NCBI GenBank assembly: GCA_030039165.1
Contig: JASHQM010000188.1
Span: forward strand, 1-54,413
DNA: 54,413 nucleotides
Source: Candidatus Sulfotelmatobacter sp.
GTDB lineage: Bacteria; Acidobacteriota; Terriglobia; Terriglobales; Acidobacteriaceae
Direction: 5' to 3'
The translations under genes and the position numbers were made by a program. The notes under the pieces are model-generated. The model was given only the letters and a program-made list of their open reading frames with translations. It was not told the DNA's origin and did not search any database. Positions 25,919-34,758 of the stretch are shown piece by piece. Within the stretch, counting starts at the first letter, position 1; each line of letters starts with the position of its first letter.

Positions 25919-27690
25919 CGTTGCCTCGCCGCCACCGTCACCGAGAAGAACAACTCCTGCGAATTCCAGAGTGTGTGCGGGTCGAGCGCGGCCGGTCGAA
26001 AATTGCCTAATTGGTCTTTCGCGCCGACCAGGACGTTTGGACTCACAAGACTGATGATAGGTAGATTTTCGGCGATGATTTCCTGCACGCGGTCGAACAG
26101 GATTTTTCTGGCTTGCGGTTTCAAAGTTGTTAACTGCTTCTCCATCAAGCGGTCAATTTCCGCTTCCCAGCTTGTAGCTGGATGCGCCTCTCCGATGTCC
26201 CAGAGATGATCGTTCCCTGTCGACAGCCAGACGTTCATCTGGGAATTAGGGTCGGTGTCTCCGCCGGCAAGTCCCAGAACTGCGGCTTCGTAATCATGGC
26301 TCCGAAATATCCGGTCCGCGACTGAGCGAAACTCCAGCGAGACGACTTGCGCTGAAACTCCGAGTTCTTTAAGGTCTTGCTGAATGATCGTTGCCATCTG
26401 CACCCGCTGGCTGTTCGACGCACTGGTAAGGATGGAGAACTTTACTGGCGAGCCTGTGTCATCCGTGAGCTCGCCATTGCGAGACCAGGAGAATCCGGCT
26501 TGCTGCAATAGTTTTCTCGCTTGGTCGATCGACCGCGGCGGATGCGGAATTGCGTTATCGATCCAAAAACTGCTGGCTGGCGTGACAGGGGTCCACAACG
26601 GCGTGCCGCGCCCGCGATATATGAGGCGAATCATGCTGTCGCGGTCAATGGCCAGTGAGATTGCCTGACGGAATTTTACGTCTCGAAACCATTTTTGCTT
26701 TTTTGCAATTTCGGATTGAGCAGGAAGCGAACTGTTGAGGTTCAACAAAAGAAAGTTGTACTCAAGACTTGGCCCCGCATCGTACACGTGGAAGGAGTGT
26801 GCCGTCTGCTCCTTTTCTAATGCCGCATAATCTTCTGCACTAAGACGATTCACCATGTCGGTATCGCCGGCTTGAAAACGAATCACCTCGGCGTCGGCAT
26901 TCGGCACAAAAATGAAGGTGATCTGGTCGAGATAGGGAAGACGCCGCCCTTCGCGGTCGGCCTTCCAATAATAAGGATTACGTTCCAGCGTGAGGTACTG
27001 GCCGACAACGTATTCCTTCAGACGAAAAGGGCCGAGGCCGGCGATCTGCTGCGGCGACGTATCCAGTCCCCATGTTTGTGAGAGTTTTCCATCGTTGTAG
27101 GCTTGTTCGAGAAGACGCCGCGGAAGAATTGCCACACTGTCGAAGAGGCGCTCGGCAGCGGCATATGGCTGAGCCAGCCGGAAGACCAGAGTATCTGCGT
27201 CCATCCGCTGAATGGTGATCGGTTTGCCGCCTATTAATAGCAGGTCCCGTTGCGGGGAGTTAACTTTCTCGTCGAGATAAGCGTGGAAGCTAAAAAGAAC
27301 GTCATCCGCATCCAAAGGGCTGCCGTCGGAAAATCGAAGACCGCGGCGCAATTTGAGAGTGTATTCCAGGCCGTCGCGGCTCACCTTCCATGATTTGGCC
27401 AGCGCCGGTTCGGTGTTCTCTGAGAAGCGATTGATGTGAATCAGATCGCCGGTCATCTGGGCGATAACTTCCCGGGATGAAATATCAATCGAAGTGACGG
27501 GATTTAGGGTCTTCGGCTCTGAACGTAGTGAAACCACCAGATGGCCGCCGGGATGTCCCACGGGATCGTTTGAAATCAGCAATTCTTCCTTGGAGAGCGG
27601 CGATTGGGCGCTTACGGATGAAGGAATCAGGCAGACTACTACGCTCGATAACAGAAGGGCGGGTAACCCCTTGGTGAAGTGACATCCCAT
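25915..27690 (-). CDS. Oligopeptide ABC transporter substrate-binding protein
   Basis: 591 residues of the SBP_bac_5 (DppA/OppA) family. Signal peptide ALLLSSVVVCLIPSSVSAQ; no lipobox, so it may be soluble in the periplasm. Family motifs: LKLRRGLRFSDGSPLDADDVLFSF, FRLKEYVVGQYLTLERNPYY (shown in parts here) and the late segment VKFRQAISLAIDRDSMIRL. It should capture peptides for the adjacent permeases. It is 16 nt after one permease gene and overlaps the sigma factor gene by 4 nt, which ties peptide uptake to the sigma/CHAT genes. Ligand unknown. Confidence 0.92.
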   Translation of the reverse strand: MGCHFTKGLPALLLSSVVVCLIPSSVSAQSPLSKEELLISNDPVGHPGGHLVVSLRSEPKTLNPVTSIDISSREVIAQMTGDLIHINRFSENTEPALAKSWKVSRDGLEYTLKLRRGLRFSDGSPLDADDVLFSFHAYLDEKVNSPQRDLLLIGGKPITIQRMDADTLVFRLAQPYAAAERLFDSVAILPRRLLEQAYNDGKLSQTWGLDTSPQQIAGLGPFRLKEYVVGQYLTLERNPYYWKADREGRRLPYLDQITFIFVPNADAEVIRFQAGDTDMVNRLSAEDYAALEKEQTAHSFHVYDAGPSLEYNFLLLNLNSSLPAQSEIAKKQKWFRDVKFRQAISLAIDRDSMIRLIYRGRGTPLWTPVTPASSFWIDNAIPHPPRSIDQARKLLQQAGFSWSRNGELTDDTGSPVKFSILTSASNSQRVQMATIIQQDLKELGVSAQVVSLEFRSVADRIFRSHDYEAAVLGLAGGDTDPNSQMNVWLSTGNDHLWDIGEAHPATSWEAEIDRLMEKQLTTLKPQARKILFDRVQEIIAENLPIISLVSPNVLVGAKDQLGNFRPAALDPHTLWNSQELFFSVTVAARQR

Positions 27691-27706
27691 TCGATACCAC
27701 TTTCTG

Positions 27707-28732
27707 TTAAGCGTCTATCGCCGTCCGCCTCGGCTGTAGCTCGCTTGCTAAAAGCAAGTAGCTGCAAAACACGGGAACCAGCACGGCTCCCGGTATTGCC
27801 AACCACCAGTACGAAACCAGAACCTGATACTGTTGAAGCGTTGACAGCATATTACCCCAGCTTGGAGTTGGCTCACCCACCCCCAGACCCAAGAAAGATA
27901 ACGTCACCTCGGCGAGCACATACTGGGGAATTAGTAACACCGCCTGGGTGATGATAACCGCGTAAGCGTCGGGCAAGACATGCCGCCGGATCAAATAAGA
28001 ATCGGATCCGCCGAAAAGCCGCGCCGCGAGCACATAGTGACGCTCCCGGCTGCTAAGCGCGATCCCGCGCACCAGTCGGGCGGGACGCGCCCAGCCTACT
28101 ATTCCAATCACAGATACGAGCAGACAAAAAGCCGCCGCCGCGTTCAGGTTGAGCGGCAAAAAAGCGCGGACCGCAAACAATAGATAGAGCCAGGGTAGTG
28201 CAAGGAAAAGCTCGGCGATGCGCATGATCACGGCGTCCGGCCAGCCACCGTAATAACCCGCCAAAGTGCCAAATAGTACGCCGAAGCCAAGCGATAACGC
28301 GGTAGCCAGAATGCCAGTAAGAAGTGACAGCTGGCCACCGTATAGAAAACGGGAAAAGACATCTCTTCCATAAAGGTCGGTCCCCATCAGGAAAATCTTT
28401 GCCGGCGCCTCTACTCCGAAGAGATGTAAGTTCGATTTAAAGACTCCAAATAAGAGATAGGGCGACCCCATTATCAGGAAATGAATGGGAAAGCATCGGT
28501 CGCGGTTCTCGTGATACTGGCCAAATCCGCTATTCTCCAACGAGCAAACGCTGGGGCGAAGATGCAATGTGCGATGCGCGTCAGTGAAATGAATCCGGCT
28601 GGGAGGGACGAACGAGAAATCGCGGTTCTGTTCGGCTACATCATAAGGTGCGAAGAGCCCGGAAAACAGAATTGGTACGTGGATTGCCACGAGGGACATA
28701 AGCAAAAGAGATTTCTTTGAAAGAAGCCTCAT
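27707..28732 (-). CDS. Oligopeptide ABC transporter permease (OppC/DppC-like)
   Basis: 341 residues. One N-terminal helix, a periplasmic loop of about 100 residues with several cysteines, then five helices. GTDLYGRDVFSRFLYG is the start of the OppC transmembrane domain, and the EAA-like ATPase-docking loop is around RERHYVLAARLFGGSD. It overlaps the preceding permease gene by 4 nt. The periplasmic loop is longer than in typical OppC, possibly for docking its binding protein. Confidence 0.9.
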   Translation of the reverse strand: MRLLSKKSLLLMSLVAIHVPILFSGLFAPYDVAEQNRDFSFVPPSRIHFTDAHRTLHLRPSVCSLENSGFGQYHENRDRCFPIHFLIMGSPYLLFGVFKSNLHLFGVEAPAKIFLMGTDLYGRDVFSRFLYGGQLSLLTGILATALSLGFGVLFGTLAGYYGGWPDAVIMRIAELFLALPWLYLLFAVRAFLPLNLNAAAAFCLLVSVIGIVGWARPARLVRGIALSSRERHYVLAARLFGGSDSYLIRRHVLPDAYAVIITQAVLLIPQYVLAEVTLSFLGLGVGEPTPSWGNMLSTLQQYQVLVSYWWLAIPGAVLVPVFCSYLLLASELQPRRTAIDA

Positions 28733-29700
28733 GCCAGGTCCTCAGTGCGAATTCGTGGATCCGCGATGAAGAGCAGGACATCGGAAACCGCCGTGGCGCA
28801 AACGAGAAATAAACCGGAAAGCATGACGGCTCCCACTACCACGTAAACATCACGCGCAAGTATCGCTTCCAGCAGCAAAGGGCCGAGGCCGGGCCAATTC
28901 ATGATCACCTCGACCAGCAATGACACGCTCAGAAGCGAGGCCAGTGAGAGTCCAGCCAGCGAAAGCAGCGGCGAGCTGGCTGCGAGAAGCGCGTGGCGGA
29001 ACAGAATCCGCAAATATGGGATACCGTGGGATCGCGCGGCCTTTATGTAGGGCGTCTGCAAAGCGTCGACCATAGCTGAGCGAATGTGACGCAGCAAAAC
29101 TGGCAAACTGCCCAAGACAAGAACAGTAACAGGTGCGAAGAGATGCTGAACCAGGTCTTTGATGTGGGCGGCGGCACCATGTTTTATCGGCACAACAGAC
29201 GCCATCCCGCCAGCAGGGAACCAGCGCGTGCGAAGAGCGAGCCACAATAATCCCAGCGCTAACAGGAGTTCCGGAGTGACTAACAGGACCGAAGCCACGA
29301 GATTTCCCCCGCGATCGATCCATCGATATCTCTCTCCGGCGCTCAACACTCCAATGGGGAGGGCAATGATCCAGGCAAGGGGCAATGCTAGTCCGGTGAG
29401 AAGCAGAGTGTTTCGCGCTCGCGCCCATATGAGCGGCGCCACCGGCGCATTGTAAGCAAACGACAAGCCCCAATCGCCCCTGGCCGCGGATTCCAGCCAG
29501 CACACATAGCGTTGAAGCATGGGGCGGTCCATTCCGTATTCTGCGCGCAGGCGCGAGACGGTCGCACGCGAGATTTGAGGATTGAGTTGCATCTCGTCGA
29601 AGAAGCTTCCCGGAGTAAGCTGCAAAAGGCTGAATGATAAAAGGGAGACTCCCATCAGCAAGAAGACGCTGTGTAGAAATCGCCGAACGAGAAATTTCAT
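28729..29700 (-). CDS. Oligopeptide ABC transporter permease (OppB/DppB-like)
   Basis: 323 residues, six helices. The OppB N-terminus (VRRFLHSVFLLMGVSLLSF, LTPGSFF) and the long first periplasmic segment with YGMDRPMLQRYVCWL and RGDWGLSF are typical. The EAA loop is around TPYIKAARSHGIPYLRILF. The start is 5 nt after the ATPase gene stop, and the stop overlaps the next permease. Function: one half of the pore for peptide import. Confidence 0.92.
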   Translation of the reverse strand: MKFLVRRFLHSVFLLMGVSLLSFSLLQLTPGSFFDEMQLNPQISRATVSRLRAEYGMDRPMLQRYVCWLESAARGDWGLSFAYNAPVAPLIWARARNTLLLTGLALPLAWIIALPIGVLSAGERYRWIDRGGNLVASVLLVTPELLLALGLLWLALRTRWFPAGGMASVVPIKHGAAAHIKDLVQHLFAPVTVLVLGSLPVLLRHIRSAMVDALQTPYIKAARSHGIPYLRILFRHALLAASSPLLSLAGLSLASLLSVSLLVEVIMNWPGLGPLLLEAILARDVYVVVGAVMLSGLFLVCATAVSDVLLFIADPRIRTEDLA

Positions 29701-29705
29701 CGTGG

Positions 29706-30527
29706 CTATGCCCCCGAATAGGCCCCCAATGCTCCCGCCTCCGGCTGCAGCCCGCTTTTGTGTTCGCCACCGCTCGAATGGAGAAGATAATCGGCAACGA
29801 GCCCAGAGCTCATTTGCCGCACAATCTTGCCTTGCTCCATCAGTGCAATTTCATGGGCGATCTGGCTTACCAGCGCCAGATTATGCGAAATGCAGATATA
29901 ACTGAGTCCTTCGCATTCCTGCAGCTGGAGCAGCAGATTCGCGATTTGTCCCTGGATTGAGAGATCAAGCCCGGCAAATATTTCATCGAGAATCAAGATC
30001 CTGGGTTTGAGAACCAGGGCGCGAGCAATAGCCAACCGCTGACGTTGCCCGCCGCTGAATTCGTGCGGCAGCCGATGCTTCGAGTGGAGCGAGATTCCCA
30101 CGCGCTGCATCATGGACTCCGCCAAATCCCTGCGTTCCTTTCGAGCGTAGTGTCCGCCAAGGAGCAAGGGTTCTTCGATGATCTGAATTGCCGACATCCG
30201 GGGATTCAGCGCGCCGCCGGACTCCTGAAAGATCAGCTGGATATCTTGCTGCGCGGTTGTCGGCCGGCGCCTTTGAGTGAATTGAATACTCTCGCCGTAG
30301 AGAAGAATTTCACCAGCGTCTGGCCGCTCCAGTCCGACCAGGCACATTGCCAACGTCGTTTTCCCGCAACCGGATTTCCCCACGATAGCAACGGTAGTAT
30401 GGGTGCGCAGTTTTAGACTCAGGTTATCGAGGACGCGGTGCTGGAAGCGCTTCTGCCACCACTGGCCTTGGGTGAACGTCTTACACAGGCCGCGTACGTC
30501 AAGCGCTAATGTGGTCCCAAGTTCCAT
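29706..30527 (-). CDS. Oligopeptide ABC transporter ATPase (OppF/DppF-like)
   Basis: 273 residues. Walker A GKSGCGKTT, Q-loop IQLIFQESGGALNPRM, signature FSGGQRQRLAIARAL, Walker B RILILDEIFAGLD, and the switch histidine in YICISHNLALVS. The usual Walker B glutamate is present (LDE). The C-terminal oligopeptide-transporter extension is short. It is 6 nt after the other ATPase gene. It powers peptide uptake with that partner. Confidence 0.93.
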   Translation of the reverse strand: MELGTTLALDVRGLCKTFTQGQWWQKRFQHRVLDNLSLKLRTHTTVAIVGKSGCGKTTLAMCLVGLERPDAGEILLYGESIQFTQRRRPTTAQQDIQLIFQESGGALNPRMSAIQIIEEPLLLGGHYARKERRDLAESMMQRVGISLHSKHRLPHEFSGGQRQRLAIARALVLKPRILILDEIFAGLDLSIQGQIANLLLQLQECEGLSYICISHNLALVSQIAHEIALMEQGKIVRQMSSGLVADYLLHSSGGEHKSGLQPEAGALGAYSGA

Positions 30528-30533
30528 GCCCAG

Positions 30534-31562
30534 TCACTCCCTGGCCTCATACTGAAGGCATCGCGCCGAGTGCACTCCAGAGATTTCGAAGAGCCTGGGG
30601 CGAAGCGAATCGCAGATCTCCGCTCGATTGCTGCATCGAGGTGAAAAACCACATCCGGGAAGAACTTCGCACGGATCCGGCGGCTCGCCCGGAATGCAGG
30701 CTAGCGAATGCCGGTTTACGCCGAACATCGGTGGCGCAGCTTGACGTGTGCTGCATTGCAAAAGCGCCCTGGTATAGGGGTGCGCTGGGTGTTCAAACAC
30801 CTCGTTCAGAGGCCCGCTCTCGACAATCTCACCGGCATACATCACGAGGAGTCGATCGGCAGCTCTCAATGTCTCCGGGTCGTGGCTGATCAGCAGAATT
30901 GCGGTATTGTGCGTCGCCCGGAGTTGCCGAAAGATATCTAGAATACCGGTGGTGGCTTCAGAGTCGAGAGAAGATGTAGGCTCGTCTGCAATCACCAAAC
31001 GGGGCTTGCAGATCAATGCTTGCGCAATTGCGACGCGGCGGCGTTGCCCTCCGCTGAGTTGATGAGGGAATGCTCGATATATGCGGTCGCAATCCTTCAG
31101 CCCCAATGCGGCAAAAATAGAATAAATTTCGTCGCGCATCTGTGCGGTTTTCGCCGGCTTATGTGCACGCAATACTTCCATCACCTGGTTCCCCACGCGC
31201 ATCATGGGATTCAGGGTTTCCGAATCCTGGTAGACGATGGAAGTTTCTGAGCCACGCAGCCGGCGAAGGCGATCTTCCTTCATACTCAGCAGATTGCACC
31301 CATCGAGTTGGATCGACCCCATCGAAATGCGGGCATTGGCAGGAAGCATTTGCATGAGCGCCAATGCGGTTGTGGATTTGCCGCAGCCGGATTCTCCAAG
31401 CAGTCCAACGATTTCTGCGCAGTTCACCGTGAAACTGACTTGTTTGAGTGCCGTAGATTCGTATGCCGGACCAAGACGATAGCTGACCGTCAGGTTACAA
31501 ACCCGGAGCAGATTGCCGTCTATTGGGCGGGCCAGACTGACCTCATGACGATTTGGGTCCAT
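30534..31562 (-). CDS. Oligopeptide ABC transporter ATPase (OppD/DppD-like)
   Basis: 342 residues. Walker A GESGCGKSTTA, signature LSGGQRRRVAIAQAL, Walker B RLVIADEPTSSLD, switch LLISHDPETL. The C-terminal extension carries the cysteine cluster common in OppD/DppD (CEVLPGCGFSPRCSNRAEIC), which can bind an iron-sulfur cluster. The ATG at 31562 has GAGG 9 nt upstream; an in-frame TTG at 31577 lacks this. It is the first gene of the peptide-importer / sigma / CHAT unit; its promoter must lie in 31563-31855, where nothing clear was found. Confidence 0.93.
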   Translation of the reverse strand: MDPNRHEVSLARPIDGNLLRVCNLTVSYRLGPAYESTALKQVSFTVNCAEIVGLLGESGCGKSTTALALMQMLPANARISMGSIQLDGCNLLSMKEDRLRRLRGSETSIVYQDSETLNPMMRVGNQVMEVLRAHKPAKTAQMRDEIYSIFAALGLKDCDRIYRAFPHQLSGGQRRRVAIAQALICKPRLVIADEPTSSLDSEATTGILDIFRQLRATHNTAILLISHDPETLRAADRLLVMYAGEIVESGPLNEVFEHPAHPYTRALLQCSTRQAAPPMFGVNRHSLACIPGEPPDPCEVLPGCGFSPRCSNRAEICDSLRPRLFEISGVHSARCLQYEARE

Positions 31563-31855
31563 GTGCTTGTACCTCAATATGGCCGGTCGCTGGCGATCCG
31601 ACGCAGGCCAATAAAACTTCCAAGCACTTACAGATCGCGACGTTGGAGAGTTCCTTATAGTTTTCTAACGGCATAGGAGGTTCTCAAAGAGTACCTCGGT
31701 AACGTACGGCCAATTCATTTTCTGAGTTGCGGTATTCCGACTTGACACAAGTCTTCACTGTTCAATTCCCGTAACCCGAACACATTTTGTGCGCGGTTTC
31801 TAAACCAGACATGCGCTAAGCCATTGTCCACACTTGTTTCTGCAGCGTTGGAGCG

Positions 31856-32152
31856 ATGATTGCTTTATTCCAGGTCATGCCAAACCTGCTTGTTGCGCCA
31901 CTACCTGAGGATGATGACTCGAACATTCCCCTCGTTCATCCCTTTGGGCCCTCCCCATTTTCCAAGGAAGACGAGCACGATCCGGCAACGGATCTCGAAA
32001 AAGTGCGCTTTAAGTTTGATCCTCGAAAGGTAGGCTTTGGAATCGTTGCACCCTGGCCTGATCCTTCCCAAACGCACGAACTCAACAAGGTGGTTGTAAC
32101 CCGAGTCCCAACTGACGAGGAAGACAAAGACAAGAATGAGGAGCAGAAATGA
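31856..32152 (+). CDS. Small acidic protein, unknown
   Basis: 98 residues, rich in Asp, Glu and Pro, with a highly charged tail (DEEDKDKNEEQ). No signal peptide or membrane helix and no family recognised. GGAG lies just before the ATG. Its stop overlaps the start of the zinc-ribbon gene by 4 nt (ATGA), which supports both being real and coupled. Probably cytoplasmic; function unknown. Confidence 0.6.
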   Translation: MIALFQVMPNLLVAPLPEDDDSNIPLVHPFGPSPFSKEDEHDPATDLEKVRFKFDPRKVGFGIVAPWPDPSQTHELNKVVVTRVPTDEEDKDKNEEQK

Positions 32153-32508
32153 ATACTTCGCAACTGAGCCTTATACCCTTGCAACAAGCGACCCTTTGCA
32201 TAGACTGTGACATGATCACGGCTTCACAGACGCGCTGTGCTGTTTGTGGTTCGGTCGCACTGATGAACCTTGCCAGAACATTGAATGGGGTTGAAAATGA
32301 AAGTCCAGCACCCCAGAATCTCATGGTAGTGCCAAGGATCTCCCGGACACAGCATGAACCCCTGGCCTTCCGGACTTCGGTGTCTCATCGGCGTCACTGC
32401 GTCCGGGCAAGAGGCGCAAATCTTGAGAGGGTCCTGTTCTCTCTGCTGATGCGCCCGGCCAGACGTCGCGCCTCGGCAAGGAAATACGGCACGTGGTCCT
32501 GGAGATAG
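32149..32508 (+). CDS. Zinc-ribbon protein, unknown
   Basis: 119 residues. Near the N-terminus CIDCDMITASQTRCAVC holds two CxxC pairs 9 residues apart, then GSVALMNLARTLNG: a small zinc ribbon seen in many Acidobacteriota hypothetical proteins. From about residue 55 the composition becomes Arg-rich and low in structure; this part may be non-functional or result from a frameshift that fused an unrelated frame. It ends 30 nt before a REC-PilZ gene on the same strand. Confidence 0.6.
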   Translation: MNTSQLSLIPLQQATLCIDCDMITASQTRCAVCGSVALMNLARTLNGVENESPAPQNLMVVPRISRTQHEPLAFRTSVSHRRHCVRARGANLERVLFSLLMRPARRRASARKYGTWSWR

Positions 32509-32538
32509 AGAGATGATTGCAAACCGAGATCAGAACCG

Positions 32539-33219
32539 ATGGCGCTAAAACTCCTTATCGTCGAAGACGACCCGGCCAGTTTGGAGCTGATGGAAGAGGT
32601 CTTTCTTTCTCTAAAGGCGGAAGTGCATTGCGTCGGCGAAAGCGGCAAGGCTGCTGAACTGGTGAATCGCGAACGCTTCGACGGAATTTTTCTCGATCTC
32701 GAGATGCCGATCATGAATGGTTTTGATTTGGCGCGGTGGATCCGTAACTCCTCCTGGAACCGGTCCACGCCCATCATCATTGTGACCGGCCGGGATGATC
32801 GGCAAACCATGCAACAGGTGTTTAGCAATGGAGCTACTTTTTATTTACAGAAGCCAGTCGACCGACAGAAGCTGACTAACCTTTTTCGCACCGTGCGCGG
32901 GTCCTTATATGAATGCCGCCGGCGTTTTGTCCGAGTTCCATTGCAGACGGATGTGATATGTACAGTCGATTCGCGTGAATTCCGCGGAGTTACCTGGAAC
33001 CTGAGCCAGGGTGGAATTCAGGTTGATGCTGAAAATCTCAAGCCGGGTCAACACGTTCGCCTGTCGTTCCGGCTTCCTTCCTCCGGTACGCTCATTGATG
33101 CCACGGGCATCGTCGTCTGGGTCGGTGACAACCGGCAGGGAATCAGATTTGAACACGTGAAAAATCTGCCAGCGATTCGGGATTTTATTTCGGAACTCGA
33201 GGCTAGCGAGACGAAATAG
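32539..33219 (+). CDS. Response regulator with C-terminal PilZ domain
   Basis: 226 residues. REC domain 1-120: acidic pocket EDDPAS, phospho-acceptor Asp in GIFLDLEMPIMNG, Thr in IIIVTGRDD, Lys in YLQKPVD. PilZ domain 125-220 has both c-di-GMP motifs: RRRFVRVPL (RxxxR) and NLSQGGIQV (D/NxSxxG). It should respond both to phosphorylation and to c-di-GMP, and an EAL protein encoded 1.5 kb away may set the c-di-GMP level. No obvious SD. Confidence 0.9.
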   Translation: MALKLLIVEDDPASLELMEEVFLSLKAEVHCVGESGKAAELVNRERFDGIFLDLEMPIMNGFDLARWIRNSSWNRSTPIIIVTGRDDRQTMQQVFSNGATFYLQKPVDRQKLTNLFRTVRGSLYECRRRFVRVPLQTDVICTVDSREFRGVTWNLSQGGIQVDAENLKPGQHVRLSFRLPSSGTLIDATGIVVWVGDNRQGIRFEHVKNLPAIRDFISELEASETK

Positions 33220-33396
33220 CGCTTTCCGCATGAGCCCTTCGCTCTTGGTAAATCCCGAAGTTCCTCGCCCGTGATGCAGTTACGAAGGTGACCTGTCTCG
33301 CTCGCGCGATACCGATTACAGTTTCCTGAGCCACGTCGCGCTCCGGGGCACATTACTGTCCCGGGGCCTGTTCGTACCACGGAAGCTCGATTTCCC

Positions 33397-34758
33397 ATGT
33401 CGAAGAAGCGAATTCTAATCGGCGAGGACGACCGATCCATTCGATTTGCGCTGAGTGAATTCCTGCAAGCAAACAACTACCAGATTACAGAAGCGAATTC
33501 GTGCGAAGCCATTCGGCAGAGTTTCAGAAGCTCCGCACCGGACGCGGCCATCCTCGATTATGCCTTGCCTGACGGAACCGCGCTTGACCTGCTTCCCACG
33601 TTAAAACAGTCTTATCCTTCCGTTCCGCTGATTTTGCTCACCGGCAATGGAACCATCGAGCTGGCTGTGCAAGCCATGAAGGAAGGCGCAGAGCAGTTTC
33701 TCACCAAACCGGTACAAATGGCGGCCATTGCAGTGGTTTTGGAGCGGGCCCTAAAGAATCAACGAAATCTCCAGAAGCAGCTTGCTGGTCGGGTCAAGGA
33801 AAAGCGGGAGGCGGTCGATCCATTTGTAGGCGTGAGCGCCGCAATCCGCCGGGTCGCCGAAGAGGCCGAAAGAGTGTGTGCGACCAATTGCCCGGTGCTG
33901 ATCGCGGGAGAAACGGGTTCGGGTAAAGGTGTCTTAGCCCGCTGGCTTCACGATCACAGCTCACGAGCTGAGGATCCTTTCGTCGATCTCAATTGCGCCG
34001 GCTTTGCGCGAGAGCTTCTGGAAAGCGAACTCTTCGGACACGAGGCGGGAGCCTTTACCGGAGCTCTGCAGCGCAAACTAGGTTTGCTGGAAGTGGCTCA
34101 AAAAGGAACGGTTTTTCTGGATGAGATTGGCGACATGGATCTTCAAATCCAGCCCAAACTCCTGAAGATTCTCGAGGAGAAGCAATTCCGCCGCCTGGGT
34201 GACGTGCAGGAGCGTCACTTGGATATTCGCCTGATCGCCGCCAGCCATGCCGATCTGGCGGAGCTGATTCGCGATAAGAAATTCCGCAGCGATCTCTATT
34301 TCCGCATAAGTACAGTCGTAATCCGCATGCCGGCGCTGCGCGAGAGAACGGAAGACATACCTCTGTTAGCGCAACACTTCTTTCAGCGTATGGCAGTGGA
34401 TCTGGGACGGATGCATCTTTCCCTTTCCGAGCGAACCCTGGAGACACTCAGCCGTTATTCCTGGCCGGGCAATATCCGCGAATTAAAAAATGCCATGGAA
34501 CGCGCCGTGCTGCTGGCCACCGGAGATTCTATTCAGCCGCGGGACCTGCGCCTGGAATATGTTCCCGGCAATACGAACAGCGATGGCGATGAATCCCGTT
34601 TGACTTTCCGAGAAGTACAGCGCTTGCACATTCAACGGGCCTTAACTAGCGAGCACTGGAACGTGGCTCGTGCCGCCACGCGGCTGGGTATAACGAGAAG
34701 TTCCCTCTACAACAAGATCAAGGCCTTCGGAATCGTCCATCCCAATGGCCGAAATTAA
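33397..34758 (+). CDS. Sigma-54-dependent response regulator (NtrC family)
   Basis: 453 residues. REC (1-118) with Asp54 in AILDYALPDG and Lys in LTKPVQM. AAA+ sigma-54 activator domain (about 145-380) with Walker A GETGSGKG, the loop GAFTGA (about 218-223) that contacts sigma-54, and Walker B VFLDEIGDM. C-terminal Fis-type helix-turn-helix: NVARAATRLGITRSSLYNKI. It should activate sigma-54 promoters when phosphorylated. A likely partner is the hybrid kinase or the degenerate kinase encoded downstream. Its stop overlaps the convergent EAL gene by 4 nt. Confidence 0.95.
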   Translation: MSKKRILIGEDDRSIRFALSEFLQANNYQITEANSCEAIRQSFRSSAPDAAILDYALPDGTALDLLPTLKQSYPSVPLILLTGNGTIELAVQAMKEGAEQFLTKPVQMAAIAVVLERALKNQRNLQKQLAGRVKEKREAVDPFVGVSAAIRRVAEEAERVCATNCPVLIAGETGSGKGVLARWLHDHSSRAEDPFVDLNCAGFARELLESELFGHEAGAFTGALQRKLGLLEVAQKGTVFLDEIGDMDLQIQPKLLKILEEKQFRRLGDVQERHLDIRLIAASHADLAELIRDKKFRSDLYFRISTVVIRMPALRERTEDIPLLAQHFFQRMAVDLGRMHLSLSERTLETLSRYSWPGNIRELKNAMERAVLLATGDSIQPRDLRLEYVPGNTNSDGDESRLTFREVQRLHIQRALTSEHWNVARAATRLGITRSSLYNKIKAFGIVHPNGRN

